A DNA stretch of 64,000 nt, taken from positions 120,735 through 184,734 of the forward strand of contig JADLDI010000015.1 in assembly GCA_020846745.1 (NCBI GenBank), given 5' to 3'. Positions 25,074 through 33,889 of this stretch are shown in pieces. The notes beneath the pieces were generated by a model. That model worked only from the letters and a program-made list of their open reading frames with translations, made no database searches and was not told the DNA's origin. Every line of letters begins with the position of its first letter. Positions within the stretch are counted from its first letter, which is position 1. The position numbers and the translations under genes are program-made. This DNA comes from Bryobacterales bacterium (GTDB lineage: Bacteria > Acidobacteriota > Terriglobia > Bryobacterales > Bryobacteraceae).

Positions 25074-25592
25074 ATGGAATCGACAGTCGTCAGCAAACAA
25101 CCTGCTGCACCGGTTGCCACCGATGACCGCAGCGGCAAGTATCTCGTCTTTCAACTCGACCGCGAAGAATTCGGGATTCGAGTACTAAAGGTTCGCGAAA
25201 TTATGGGCGTTCAGCAGATCACTGCGGTTCCCCAAACTCCTCCACATCTTAAGGGTGTGTTCAACTTGCGCGGCAAGGTCATCCCGGTGGTGGACTTGCG
25301 GCTCAAGTTCGGTCTACCCGAACTGGAATACACCCAACGGACCTGCATCATCGTTGTGCAGGTGCAACACGACTCCAACCCACTGCTGATGGGCATCGTG
25401 GTGGACGGGGTTTCAGAAGTTCTAAATCTGGCTGCAGCCGACATCGAAGATACCCCCGATTTCGGCGATGGCGCAGCAACACCTTATCTCCTCGGTTTGG
25501 CAAAGGTGAAGGGGAAGGTAAAGATTCTGCTGGAGATCGATCGCGTGCTGGCGACATCTGATCTCACACTGTTGCATCACGCAGTCAGTTGA
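25074..25592 (+). CDS. cheW: CheW chemotaxis coupling protein
   Basis: About 172 residues; the ATG at 25074 is preferred to the GTG at 25071. A single CheW domain spans residues 20-165: [19 protein letters not shown], then [18 protein letters not shown] and [12 protein letters not shown]. It couples chemoreceptors to the CheA kinase in polar arrays. The receptor gene follows within 50 bp, so this is probably a receptor-specific scaffold. No CheA, CheR, CheB or CheY is present in the window. Confidence 0.95.
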   Translation: MESTVVSKQPAAPVATDDRSGKYLVFQLDREEFGIRVLKVREIMGVQQITAVPQTPPHLKGVFNLRGKVIPVVDLRLKFGLPELEYTQRTCIIVVQVQHDSNPLLMGIVVDGVSEVLNLAAADIEDTPDFGDGAATPYLLGLAKVKGKVKILLEIDRVLATSDLTLLHHAVS

Positions 25593-25642
25593 CTCGTGGC
25601 GACACTGAAAACGCCGGCGATCAAGGCAAGAGAGGACGATAC

Positions 25643-27262
25643 ATGAAGGTTTCTACGAAACTGTATGCCAGCGTGTTTGCGCTGTTGCTCGCGGGGTTAC
25701 TTGTGGCCGGATTCGGCACGTGGTATCTGCGCAGCCTTAGCAATGAACTCGATGAAGCGGTAAACAAGACAGCGATAAAGCTGGATCAGGTGAACTCATT
25801 ACGTGCCCGAACGTGGGAGATGGTAGGGGGCATGCGAGGCACCTTTGTTTATGCGTCATTGAAGAACCAGGCTAAGTTGGACGAGGCGATGAACGACTGG
25901 AAGACGGCTTATAAACGAAGTGGCGAGATCATCGCCGAAATCCGTCCCTTACTGGTCAGTGAAGAAGGCAAGAAGATGCTGGCGAAGATGGAGGCTTTGT
26001 TGGCCGACTACGAGAAGGTCTCCACCGAATACATGCAGTTCTGCAAAGACGGAAAGCAAGACCAGGTAGCGACGATTGCAGTCCGGGTCGGCGATCTGGT
26101 AGGAGAACTGGACAAAGTCGGGCTCGAATTCCGCAATCTGCAAATGGCGCTGTTGAAGCAGACCAGTGCACACTCCGATTCGCTGCGGTACCAAAGCAGC
26201 CTGGTAAATATCGCGTTTAGCTGCCTGATGATAGCGGTAGGGATCGTTACCGTGTTCGTGGTCCGCGCCATCAACAAAACCCTCGTTCAGGTGGTCGGTC
26301 AATTGGATGAAGGCGCCGAACAAGTAGCCAGCGCGGCGAGCCAGGTATCGAGTTCGAGCCAATCGCTCGCGGAAGGCTCGTCGGAACAAGCGGCCTCTCT
26401 TGAAGAGACCTCCGCGTCGAGCGAAGAGATCAACTCCATGGCCCGCAAAAACAGCGAGAACTCTCGCGTGGCGGCGGATCTCATGAGTCAATCGCAACAG
26501 AAGTTCGTCCAGGCCAACCAGTCGCTCGATCAGTCGGTAATCGCGATGGGCGAGATCAATACCCAGAGCGACAAGATCTCGAAGATTATCAAGGTGATCG
26601 ACGAGATCGCGTTCCAGACGAACATCCTCGCCCTCAACGCCGCCGTCGAAGCGGCGCGGGCCGGCGAAGCGGGTATGGGGTTCGCTGTCGTGGCAGACGA
26701 AGTCCGCAACCTCGCGCAGCGGTGTGCCCAAGCGGCCAAGGATACTGCCGAATTGATCGAAGAGTCGATCGCCAAGTCGAACGACGGTAAGATCAAGGTC
26801 GATCAGGTGGCGACGGTTATTCGCACCATCACCGAAGAGACCGCCCGCGTGAAGACGCTGGTAGACGAGGTCAACCTGGGCAGCCAGGAACAGGCGCGCG
26901 GCATTGAGCAGATTGCCCATGCCATCACACAGATGGAGCAGGTGACGCAGAAGACTGCGGCCAGCGCGGAAGAAAGCGCATCCGCTTCGGAAGAACTCAC
27001 CGCCCAATCCGAGACGCTCAAAGACATCGTAGACCGGCTCACGGCCATGGTCGGCGGTGGCAACAATGCGCACCGGAGCTCACGCAAGTCAGCGCGCGGT
27101 TCGCGCTTCGCCGGTGCGGGTTCGGCGGATACGGGACACAGCGTCCACGCTCTGGGCAAGGCCGTTTCCCATAAAACGGCCCACCCCCAGGAATCCGCCG
27201 TCGCGCCGAAGGCTCACGCTCACAAGAGCATTCCGCTCGACGATGAATTCACTGAGTTCTGA
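25643..27262 (+). CDS. Methyl-accepting chemotaxis protein without an evident HAMP domain
   Basis: 539 residues from ATG 25643, preceded by GAGAGGA. TM1 is at about 7-30; a periplasmic four-helix-bundle-like sensor runs to about 185; TM2 is at 186-209. A coiled coil follows directly, with no recognisable HAMP region. The adaptation segment has [10 protein letters not shown], and the signalling tip lies at about 318-360 ([20 protein letters not shown]). The C-terminus ends in EFTEF, which fits the x-aromatic-x-x-aromatic pattern of CheR/CheB-tethering pentapeptides after a flexible linker. Co-transcribed with cheW. Ligand unknown. Confidence 0.93.
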   Translation: MKVSTKLYASVFALLLAGLLVAGFGTWYLRSLSNELDEAVNKTAIKLDQVNSLRARTWEMVGGMRGTFVYASLKNQAKLDEAMNDWKTAYKRSGEIIAEIRPLLVSEEGKKMLAKMEALLADYEKVSTEYMQFCKDGKQDQVATIAVRVGDLVGELDKVGLEFRNLQMALLKQTSAHSDSLRYQSSLVNIAFSCLMIAVGIVTVFVVRAINKTLVQVVGQLDEGAEQVASAASQVSSSSQSLAEGSSEQAASLEETSASSEEINSMARKNSENSRVAADLMSQSQQKFVQANQSLDQSVIAMGEINTQSDKISKIIKVIDEIAFQTNILALNAAVEAARAGEAGMGFAVVADEVRNLAQRCAQAAKDTAELIEESIAKSNDGKIKVDQVATVIRTITEETARVKTLVDEVNLGSQEQARGIEQIAHAITQMEQVTQKTAASAEESASASEELTAQSETLKDIVDRLTAMVGGGNNAHRSSRKSARGSRFAGAGSADTGHSVHALGKAVSHKTAHPQESAVAPKAHAHKSIPLDDEFTEF

Positions 27263-27286
27263 TCGAACTTCCACCCTTCCAACCCA

Positions 27287-27317
27287 GCCGGGGCCGGATA
27301 CACTGGCCGGCCTCGGC
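27287..27317. terminator. GC-rich hairpin between convergent genes
   Basis: An 11-bp stem with one G-T pair (GCCGGGGCCGG at 27287-27297, CCGGCCTCGGC at 27307-27317) and a 9-nt loop sits between the MCP stop and the beta-helix gene stop. There is no T run on either side, so its role as a bidirectional terminator is tentative. Confidence 0.45.
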
Positions 27318-27321
27318 GTTC

Positions 27322-29196
27322 TCATTTCCAAACTCGCAAACGGACCTCACCGCTGCTCAGCTTTCCGAATGGCCCTACGCTGCGAGTGAGATCGGCCCGG
27401 ACCTCGCCAAAGTAGTCGTTGCCGAGGTTGAGCGTGGAACCATCCATCTCTTCGTACCCTACTTCCGCGACGCGGGTCTTGCCGAGCAGCTCAGTCGTGA
27501 CGGATACGGTGGGGGCACTGAGAACCTGGTCCGGTACGGAAAAGGTGATCTCCACTTCCCTGCCTTGGTCTGTGATTCGAACAGCGGGATCGAAATTCAT
27601 CAGAACAATTGGGTTCGTTTCGCTCGTAGAGGGGCGCGCGCCGTTCAAATAGACGTTGCCGGCGGCATAGGATCTAGATTTTCGCATATCGTAAGATGCT
27701 AATCCATACGCATCTTCGCCCAATTTTCTCCCTACAAACATGTTGTTGTAGAAACGGTCGTCACCACCCAGGGTGAGAGTGACTCCCGCTAAGGCTGTCG
27801 AATGCGGCCGGTGATACGGCGTCCAGCGGTTCAGTTCCGGCCGGCTAACGATCTTTCCCGCCATCAAGTTGTGGACATACGCTCCACCTTCCGACATGTC
27901 GAGCAGACTCACCGGCGACACGAACACGTTGTTGTCCACCAGAAACGGCCCGTGGTTCACCTCCACAAACAGGTCGTCCGTCGTGTTGTCGTAGAGCAGG
28001 TTCGAACTGATTCGCGTACCCTGTGCCATCCAGTCCATCCACAGGCCGCGCCCGGCGTTGTGGATGCGGTTGCCTTTGATCAGCACATCGATGGCGCCGT
28101 GGAGTTTGATGCCGCCCATTTCCGCGCCTGTGAACTGCCGCTTGGCCCACACGTTATAGATGTGGTTGCCGGTGATCTGGCTGAACACGGCCCCCAGGCT
28201 GCCTGCGATGCCGGCCTGTTCGCAGTCGTGGATCGTATTGTTGCGGACCACATGGCCGCCGATATTCTCCCGCGACCACCCGGCATCGCGAGCACGCAGG
28301 ATCACTTCGTTGTAATGCGTCGCGCCATCCTTCAACGGATTACCGGTCCAAACGTTGTGGCCCGTCGCGCGATCTTTACCTAAGGTGATGCAGGAGCACT
28401 TAGAGTCGCTGATTTCGTTGTTCTCGATCACCCAGCCTTTGCTCCAGTGGGTTCCGACCAGGCCGATTTGCTCGGCCGTGGGAGCCGCCCACTGTGTAGC
28501 CGCGTGCCGCATGCGAAAGCCGCGAATGGTGATGAAGTTACGGCCGGGCTGGTCCGGATAGAAGCAAGCGTCGCGCACGTTGATCTCGACCAGTTCGCGG
28601 TTCGGGTCCGCGCCATGAAAATTGGCGTAGATGTGGGTTTGCGCATCGTCGCTCTCGGTGTACCACTTCCATCGCGACGCTTCCGGGTCGCGCGCGTCCG
28701 GGAAAGGCTCCGGCTTGAGGACATTTTCGAGCAGGTTAGTCTCAAGCAAGGCCTGACCGTTCAAGTAGACTTCACCAGTATGGTGCGGCCGGCCCTTATC
28801 GGTAAACCAGTCGCCCGCGATCAGGTCTTTGTAAGGATTGTAGTTACCGAAGTAGGAGTTCGGCAGCATCAACTTCCAGACATCGCCGCGATACCGCACC
28901 CATCCGCGCACCGCCTCCGACCCCTTGATCTCAACCACTTCACCCGGGGCGGCTTGATAAGTGATGCGCCGCGAATCCGATTCGCCGCCACGTGGAGGGG
29001 TGACGCGCTCGCGATAGGTCCCCTGATGAACCGTGATCGCGTCGCCTGGTTGGGCCACCCGCGCCGCGGCTGAGATGGTGCGAAAGGGCCGCCCGGCGGA
29101 GCCGTCGTTCGAATCGTTTCCTTTCGCCGCCGAGACATGCAACTCGACGGCACCGAGCAGCGACACAGAACACCAAACAAGCAAAGCCAGTTTCAT
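27322..29196 (-). CDS. Secreted right-handed parallel beta-helix protein (DUF1565/pectate-lyase-like)
   Basis: 624 residues from the ATG at 29196, which gives a signal peptide (MKLALLVWCSVSLLGAV). The start of the mature protein (ELHVSAAKGNDSNDGS, PFRTISAAARVAQPGDAI) is the DUF1565 opening. Residues about 230-470 carry many short N-rich turns of a parallel beta-helix (VVRNNTIHDCEQAGIAG, VLIKGNRIHNAGRGLWM, FLVDNNVFVSP). A C-terminal beta-sandwich follows. Proteins of this kind are polysaccharide lyases, hydrolases or epimerases; catalytic residues cannot be assigned. Downstream of an unknown secreted protein and a rhamnosidase-like enzyme. Confidence 0.85.
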   Translation of the reverse strand: MKLALLVWCSVSLLGAVELHVSAAKGNDSNDGSAGRPFRTISAAARVAQPGDAITVHQGTYRERVTPPRGGESDSRRITYQAAPGEVVEIKGSEAVRGWVRYRGDVWKLMLPNSYFGNYNPYKDLIAGDWFTDKGRPHHTGEVYLNGQALLETNLLENVLKPEPFPDARDPEASRWKWYTESDDAQTHIYANFHGADPNRELVEINVRDACFYPDQPGRNFITIRGFRMRHAATQWAAPTAEQIGLVGTHWSKGWVIENNEISDSKCSCITLGKDRATGHNVWTGNPLKDGATHYNEVILRARDAGWSRENIGGHVVRNNTIHDCEQAGIAGSLGAVFSQITGNHIYNVWAKRQFTGAEMGGIKLHGAIDVLIKGNRIHNAGRGLWMDWMAQGTRISSNLLYDNTTDDLFVEVNHGPFLVDNNVFVSPVSLLDMSEGGAYVHNLMAGKIVSRPELNRWTPYHRPHSTALAGVTLTLGGDDRFYNNMFVGRKLGEDAYGLASYDMRKSRSYAAGNVYLNGARPSTSETNPIVLMNFDPAVRITDQGREVEITFSVPDQVLSAPTVSVTTELLGKTRVAEVGYEEMDGSTLNLGNDYFGEVRADLTRSVGPFGKLSSGEVRLRVWK

Positions 29197-29275
29197 AACC
29201 CGATAGTCCGAATTATGAAGCTGCCACAAATTTCGGCCGGGAACAACCCCAGGCGGGCCGGGGGTACGGTTACGG

Positions 29276-29857
29276 TTACGGCTTCGGCTTGGGCGGGCTG
29301 ATCATGATGTGCGCACCGGCGGTACCGGGCGACATCAACCACGGGGCGCTCTCAGTCGACTTGGTCGACAGCCCGGTGGACTCCGGCGTCGCGAATGGCA
29401 CGTAGATCACCCAGCGCAGATACTGCCCTTCCACCTTGCCGGCGGCAGCGTCGTAGCTCTTGCCCGTCAGCACATACAGAGTGCGCGGCGCCTTCGGCAT
29501 CGGGACCTTGCCCTCTTCCACCTCTTTGAACCGGATCTTATTGCGTTCCGCGCCCGTAATCTTTTGACCCAGCAACTCGCGGCCGCGCGCCATAAACGGC
29601 TCCAGTTCCTTGTGATAGCAGTCCACCTCAAACCCAGCCTTCACCGGATCGTCGGCCAGACAGAACATCTCATTCTTGCCCTCGCGCAGCATCACGCGCT
29701 TGCCGTTCAAATCGAACCCCAGCACCGCCGCTCCGTCGCGCAGCTCGGCAGGGGCGGCCAGAACCGCGCCGGCGATTTGCACGTCTTTGCTCGGCACCTC
29801 AGCGGCGAACGTGAGCGAGCTGAACACCACCGTCAATAGCAGATATGTTGATTTCAC
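29276..29857 (-). CDS. Secreted protein of unknown function
   Basis: 193 residues from a GTG at 29857 that has GGAGAG at good spacing and begins a signal peptide (KSTYLLLTVVFSSLTFAA). The longer frame up to 29971 is not needed. The mature part is mixed alpha/beta with two cysteines (FCLADD, VDCYHKELEPFMARGREL) that could form a disulfide. It ends in a proline- and lysine-rich tail (SPPKPKP). No family was recognised. Its 3' end has a TACGGT/TTCGGC hexamer run. Confidence 0.65.
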   Translation of the reverse strand: MKSTYLLLTVVFSSLTFAAEVPSKDVQIAGAVLAAPAELRDGAAVLGFDLNGKRVMLREGKNEMFCLADDPVKAGFEVDCYHKELEPFMARGRELLGQKITGAERNKIRFKEVEEGKVPMPKAPRTLYVLTGKSYDAAAGKVEGQYLRWVIYVPFATPESTGLSTKSTESAPWLMSPGTAGAHIMISPPKPKP

Positions 29858-29971
29858 AGACAACTCTCCAGGAAAGCACCCGATCCAGGTGCGAAGTGAG
29901 GAAACCAACATATCACTTGCCCGGGCCGCGGCGCAGCTTACCTGATTGACACCTGCCTGATTGACACGCAC

Positions 29972-32401
29972 CTAATTGACCGGTCTCAGAATGCGAACAG
30001 GACCGATGAGTCCCGAGGGCAGCATTTCGAGGTCGAACTTGCGATAGGTCCGGATATATGAGTTGCGGAAGTGCCCTGCCTTTTCCAACTCGTCATACCG
30101 CGCCTGATCCGCCAACTCGTTCGCCCGGGTATTTCGGACCTCGACCTCGATCGCGTTCACGCCGGGCCGGACCGCACCCTGCAGATCCCACCGGTACGGC
30201 CGCCATGCGCGCACGCCGAGGTCGCGGCCATTCACCTTCAGGCGCGCGGCGTAACGCACTTCGCCGAGGTCGAGAGATAGAGGCCCGCCGGCATCCTCGA
30301 TCGTGACCTGTTTGCTGTACACACCCGCGCCCCAATACGCCGGAGCACCCATCTCCGCCCACGTCTTCAGCCCGGTCTGGTGGATGCCGGCGCCTAACTG
30401 CACCCTCCAGTCGCCGGTTACTTCCGCCACCGTTTCCCAGCGCGTGGCGCCGCCGTCCATCTTCGGATCGGCGCGGGGCGACCTTACCACCAGTTTGGTC
30501 TCGAACCCTTCGAGCACCAGCCGCGCAAATGCGCGATGCTCGCCGGTCGTGGCATCCCAAACTTCCGCTTTGCCCTTACCTGCCAGCCGTAAGTCGGCGT
30601 CAATTCGCTCGGCGCCTTCGTTAAAGAAGAAATAGACGTCGCTATCGGCCAGTTTGCGGTGCAAAACCTTCAGGTGTCGAGACCGCGGCTCCACCTTCAC
30701 ATCTGACGTAGTCACGTCCGCCACGGACCGGACGGGCGTTGCCCACGCTAAACCATCAGTAGGCGGCGCATCGCCAGTAGGCGGCGCATCGCGATACGTC
30801 TTGTCGATCGCCATTTTCGGCAATGAATCGACAAACACCACTTTCCCGCCCGCACGCTGTAGCGCTTCCAACTTCGCCAACGCCACGCGTGAGATCGCTG
30901 TTACCGGCGGCACAATCACGGTGCGATACGCCTGCCCGCTCTGGTTCCACAGCGCGCCATCGCGAACCGTTGTCAGCACGCGCAAGCCATCCTCATCAAT
31001 GAAGTCGAAATCGCGCTGCGTCTCGAGTAACTCCCTGGCAATGGCCAAAGCCGACTTATTCGCCTCGAAGTCACCCATCCAACCACTCGTGGTCGGATAG
31101 TACAAGGCGATTTCGGCCGCCGGCCTGCCCACTGACAGGATATAAGAGATCCGGTTCGAGTAGGTCGCCAGTTGCGAGAAGTAACTCCAGAGCGGGCTGC
31201 CGTGCCAGTCCGGCGGATGAAAGTACTCGCGGAACTCATGCTGGGCCGAAAGAAACTCCATGGCTTGAAAGTGATTGATGCCGCGGACAAACTGATGGTC
31301 CATCACCCACTTGGCCATTTCGAGCGATAAGCCCATACCGTATACCGCATAACTCTCGGTAAACGACCGCGGGCGTCCATGTAAGTGTGCGGCTGAGGAT
31401 GCAAGTTTCGGATAGTCCGCGATAACTCCGGGCCAGATCTGCCGCCAGATCGCGTCCACACCGGGTATCTGCACGGCACGGTTACACTTAAAGTAATCGC
31501 CATTTAGTTTGAGGAACGTCGGCATGTCCTCTTCGCCGCATAGGTGAACGATATACTCCATCTTGTTCTGCGCGCACCACCGCGCTTGCGGCTCAAAGAA
31601 GTTCTCGCTGTATAAGTCGGTCCAGACATCCCAAAAATCGGCACGCACACGCTTCGCCGCTTCGCCTGTCCCGCCTTGCGCCAGCGACGTAATATGCGGC
31701 TTCAGTTCATAGCCTTTGCGTTTCCGGAACTCGTCGTAAATCGCCGGTGTATATGGCAAGCCGGCCACGGAAGGCTCATCCCCCATAAACCCCATCACCG
31801 TCCGCCCGAACTCGGGGCCAATGTACTTCTTATACTGCTCGTGCACATCCGTGAGAAATCGCTGGGTCGCCGCCGGGTTCAGCGGATCGTAGAGCGAATA
31901 CTTTGCATCCTTCGCAAAGCCCGGCCGGTTCACATGCCGGGTGGCGGAAGTGCGAAACTGAATCTCCCCGTCGGGCGGCGCGAAGATCCGCATCGCCAGT
32001 TCGGGATACTCGTTGGTAACTTTGCCGCCGATAAACCCGCTGGGATACCCGCCTTCGTCCATCAGCCACACGCGAATGTTCAGCCGCCGGGCCTCACCCA
32101 CCGCGAACCTTACGCGCTCAAACCATGTGGGCGAAAGATAGTCGATTGAAACCCCGTAGTAAGGCCAGATCAAAACGGATCGAACGCCTGCGCCCTGAAT
32201 CTCCTTCAGGTCGCGGACGATATCCGCCTCGGTCATCGGACCGTTCCAAAACCACCAGAGAACCATCGCGTACTCCGGCGGCGGATCCGCAAACCGGCGA
32301 GCCGCTTCGGCATAGGTAGGAACCGTGATCCGTTGCCAGGGACGCTGCTGCGCAAACCCGGCGAAGAGCGCAATCAGCAGGCACGCAATGACGCGAGTCA
32401 T
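29972..32401 (-). CDS. Large secreted glycoside hydrolase, alpha-L-rhamnosidase (GH106-like)
   Basis: 809 residues with a signal peptide (MTRVIACLLIALFAGFA). A catalytic barrel starts near residue 40 (EYAMVLWWFWNGPMTEADI) and includes VWLMDEGGYPSG, VMGFMGDEPS and HLCGEEDMPTF, whose acidic residues are candidates for catalysis. The middle resembles a GH2/GH106 type beta-galactosidase-like trimerisation domain (AEIALYYPTT, GGKVVFVDSLP). The C-terminal 120 residues are a galactose-binding-like sandwich (KQVTIEDAGGPLSLDLGEVR, split: LKVNGRDLGVRAWRPYRWDL). Probably removes rhamnose or a related sugar from plant or bacterial polysaccharide; family assignment is by overall pattern. Confidence 0.68.
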   Translation of the reverse strand: MTRVIACLLIALFAGFAQQRPWQRITVPTYAEAARRFADPPPEYAMVLWWFWNGPMTEADIVRDLKEIQGAGVRSVLIWPYYGVSIDYLSPTWFERVRFAVGEARRLNIRVWLMDEGGYPSGFIGGKVTNEYPELAMRIFAPPDGEIQFRTSATRHVNRPGFAKDAKYSLYDPLNPAATQRFLTDVHEQYKKYIGPEFGRTVMGFMGDEPSVAGLPYTPAIYDEFRKRKGYELKPHITSLAQGGTGEAAKRVRADFWDVWTDLYSENFFEPQARWCAQNKMEYIVHLCGEEDMPTFLKLNGDYFKCNRAVQIPGVDAIWRQIWPGVIADYPKLASSAAHLHGRPRSFTESYAVYGMGLSLEMAKWVMDHQFVRGINHFQAMEFLSAQHEFREYFHPPDWHGSPLWSYFSQLATYSNRISYILSVGRPAAEIALYYPTTSGWMGDFEANKSALAIARELLETQRDFDFIDEDGLRVLTTVRDGALWNQSGQAYRTVIVPPVTAISRVALAKLEALQRAGGKVVFVDSLPKMAIDKTYRDAPPTGDAPPTDGLAWATPVRSVADVTTSDVKVEPRSRHLKVLHRKLADSDVYFFFNEGAERIDADLRLAGKGKAEVWDATTGEHRAFARLVLEGFETKLVVRSPRADPKMDGGATRWETVAEVTGDWRVQLGAGIHQTGLKTWAEMGAPAYWGAGVYSKQVTIEDAGGPLSLDLGEVRYAARLKVNGRDLGVRAWRPYRWDLQGAVRPGVNAIEVEVRNTRANELADQARYDELEKAGHFRNSYIRTYRKFDLEMLPSGLIGPVRILRPVN

Positions 32402-32460
32402 AAATTGGCCTTTAATTGACCCTTCATGCCCTAGACGTTACCACCTTCTTGGCGCCACAA

Positions 32461-33282
32461 CTACCCGGCTATCGCGCCGTCTATCGCACGAAGATACCGT
32501 TCGGCCGACCTTCGCACGGCGCCCTTGCCGTCCGCCACCACTTCGAGCGGATGGAATGCGCCATAGATGCGCTCAAACGCAAACGGCTCGACTGCGCTCA
32601 CGATCCGGTTCACCGCCTTCGTCCCAAGCGGGATGTAGTTCGGATAACTGTACATGAAGCTGACCCATCGCCGGTCCGGCACCACCTGGATGATGTCGCC
32701 CGAAAGCAGCACACCGCGGCCATCCGCACCGGCAGGCCAGTGCAGCACTGTGCCGCCTTCAAAGTGGCCGCCGCAACGAATAAGCGTGATCGCGTCGTGC
32801 AACGCTAACCGGTCGCCCTCCCAAAACCGGATCGACGGGGCATCGCGAACCACCCACTGCCGGTCCGCTCGGTGCAGATAGATCGGCACATCGCCGAACG
32901 CGCGGCTCCATTCCACCATCGTCGTGTAGTAATGGGGATGCGAAATCGCGATGGCTTTGATGCCGCCGCGCTCGCGAATGAACTCTTGCACCCCATCGTC
33001 CAGCAGCGCGACGCAATCCCAAAGAATGTTCCCACCCGACGACTCCAGCAGAAACGCACGTTGATTGATCGCGAAGGCCGGTTTGGTCAGGATTGCCGTC
33101 AAACCAGCTTCGCGCGGATGAAACTCGTTCTTGCGGCCGTCCCGTAACTCGTCGAGCGTCGTCCATTGCTGTCCGTTCAAACCAATGTACTGCCGTTCTT
33201 CCGAGCAGATCAGGCACGTTTCAGGCGGATTCTCCGAGGCGGGATACTCGGTTCCGCAGGTTGTGCACAGGAACAAATTCAT
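32461..33282 (-). CDS. MBL-fold protein with N-terminal zinc ribbon
   Basis: 273 residues. Cys6, Cys9, Cys23 and Cys26 (CTTCG, CLICS) form a rubredoxin-like zinc ribbon. The metallo-beta-lactamase domain follows, but the canonical HxHxDH motif reads H115PH117YYT, so the Asp and third His of the second metal site are absent; His173 (GGHFEGG) and Asp196 (LLSGDII) remain. A mononuclear or non-hydrolytic role is possible. The ATG at 33282 has TAGAGT ending 6 nt upstream and no Shine-Dalgarno sequence. It is divergent from the VOC gene by 46 bp. Confidence 0.8.
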   Translation of the reverse strand: MNLFLCTTCGTEYPASENPPETCLICSEERQYIGLNGQQWTTLDELRDGRKNEFHPREAGLTAILTKPAFAINQRAFLLESSGGNILWDCVALLDDGVQEFIRERGGIKAIAISHPHYYTTMVEWSRAFGDVPIYLHRADRQWVVRDAPSIRFWEGDRLALHDAITLIRCGGHFEGGTVLHWPAGADGRGVLLSGDIIQVVPDRRWVSFMYSYPNYIPLGTKAVNRIVSAVEPFAFERIYGAFHPLEVVADGKGAVRRSAERYLRAIDGAIAG

Positions 33283-33328
33283 GGGGCTACTCTACTACGC
33301 GAAAAACGGCCGCCCGCCCGAAGGCGCG

Positions 33329-33730
33329 ATGATAGACGCTATGGGAAACGCCACTCGATTGGGCAGCCAGCAACTGGTTGCCTTTCTGCCGACCCGGAAC
33401 CCGGAGCAGGCGCGCAAGTTCTTTGGAGAGACTCTTGGTCTGCCGCTGGTCGCGGACCAGTTACCGTGGGCGCTGGTGTTCGATGCGCATGGGACCACGC
33501 TTAAAGTGGTGAACGCACCACCGTATAATCCGCTGCCGTTCACGGTTCTCGGCTGGGATGTGGACGACGTCGAAGCGACCGTCAAGAACCTCCGCGACGC
33601 GGGTGTCGAGTTCGTGCGCTACCCCAATATGGAGCAGGATGAGTTAGGCATCTGGACCTCACCCGCCGGAGCACAAGTGGCCTGGTTCAAAGACCCTGAC
33701 GGCAACACGCTGAGCGTCTCGCAACACTAG
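33329..33730 (+). CDS. VOC-superfamily protein, probably metal-free
   Basis: 133 residues from ATG 33329 (GAAGG four bases upstream); an ATG at 33341 is also possible. One VOC domain: LVAFLPTRNPEQARKFFGET, then VFDAHGTTLKVVN, TVLGWDVDDVEATVKNL and the closing FKDPDGNTLSV. The positions that hold His and Glu metal ligands in glyoxalase I are Val/Phe, Lys, Gly/Trp and Ser here, so it should not bind a catalytic metal and may be a binding or resistance-type protein. The reading frame stays open upstream to 33131, overlapping the MBL gene, without coding character. Confidence 0.78.
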   Translation: MIDAMGNATRLGSQQLVAFLPTRNPEQARKFFGETLGLPLVADQLPWALVFDAHGTTLKVVNAPPYNPLPFTVLGWDVDDVEATVKNLRDAGVEFVRYPNMEQDELGIWTSPAGAQVAWFKDPDGNTLSVSQH

Positions 33731-33740
33731 CGTTTCCCCG

Positions 33741-33777
33741 AAAAAACAGCCCAGCGGACTCACAGGGTCTGCTGGGC
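33741..33777 (-). terminator. Rho-independent terminator for the amidohydrolase gene
   Basis: An 11-bp stem (33749-33759 GCCCAGCGGAC with 33767-33777 GTCTGCTGGGC, one G-T pair) and a 7-nt loop are followed on the minus strand by six T (33746-33741). It lies about 110 bp past the stop of the minus-strand amidohydrolase. On the plus strand there is no T run, so it acts mainly leftward. Confidence 0.75.
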
Positions 33778-33889
33778 GGAGGGGGTTCTCTAAGAGGTTG
33801 TGTATTGCCTCGAAACTTGCCTTCAGTAGGGAATGCGGAATCCGGACCCGAACCCGATCGCTGAATTTGAAATTTCTCCGCCAGCCGGT

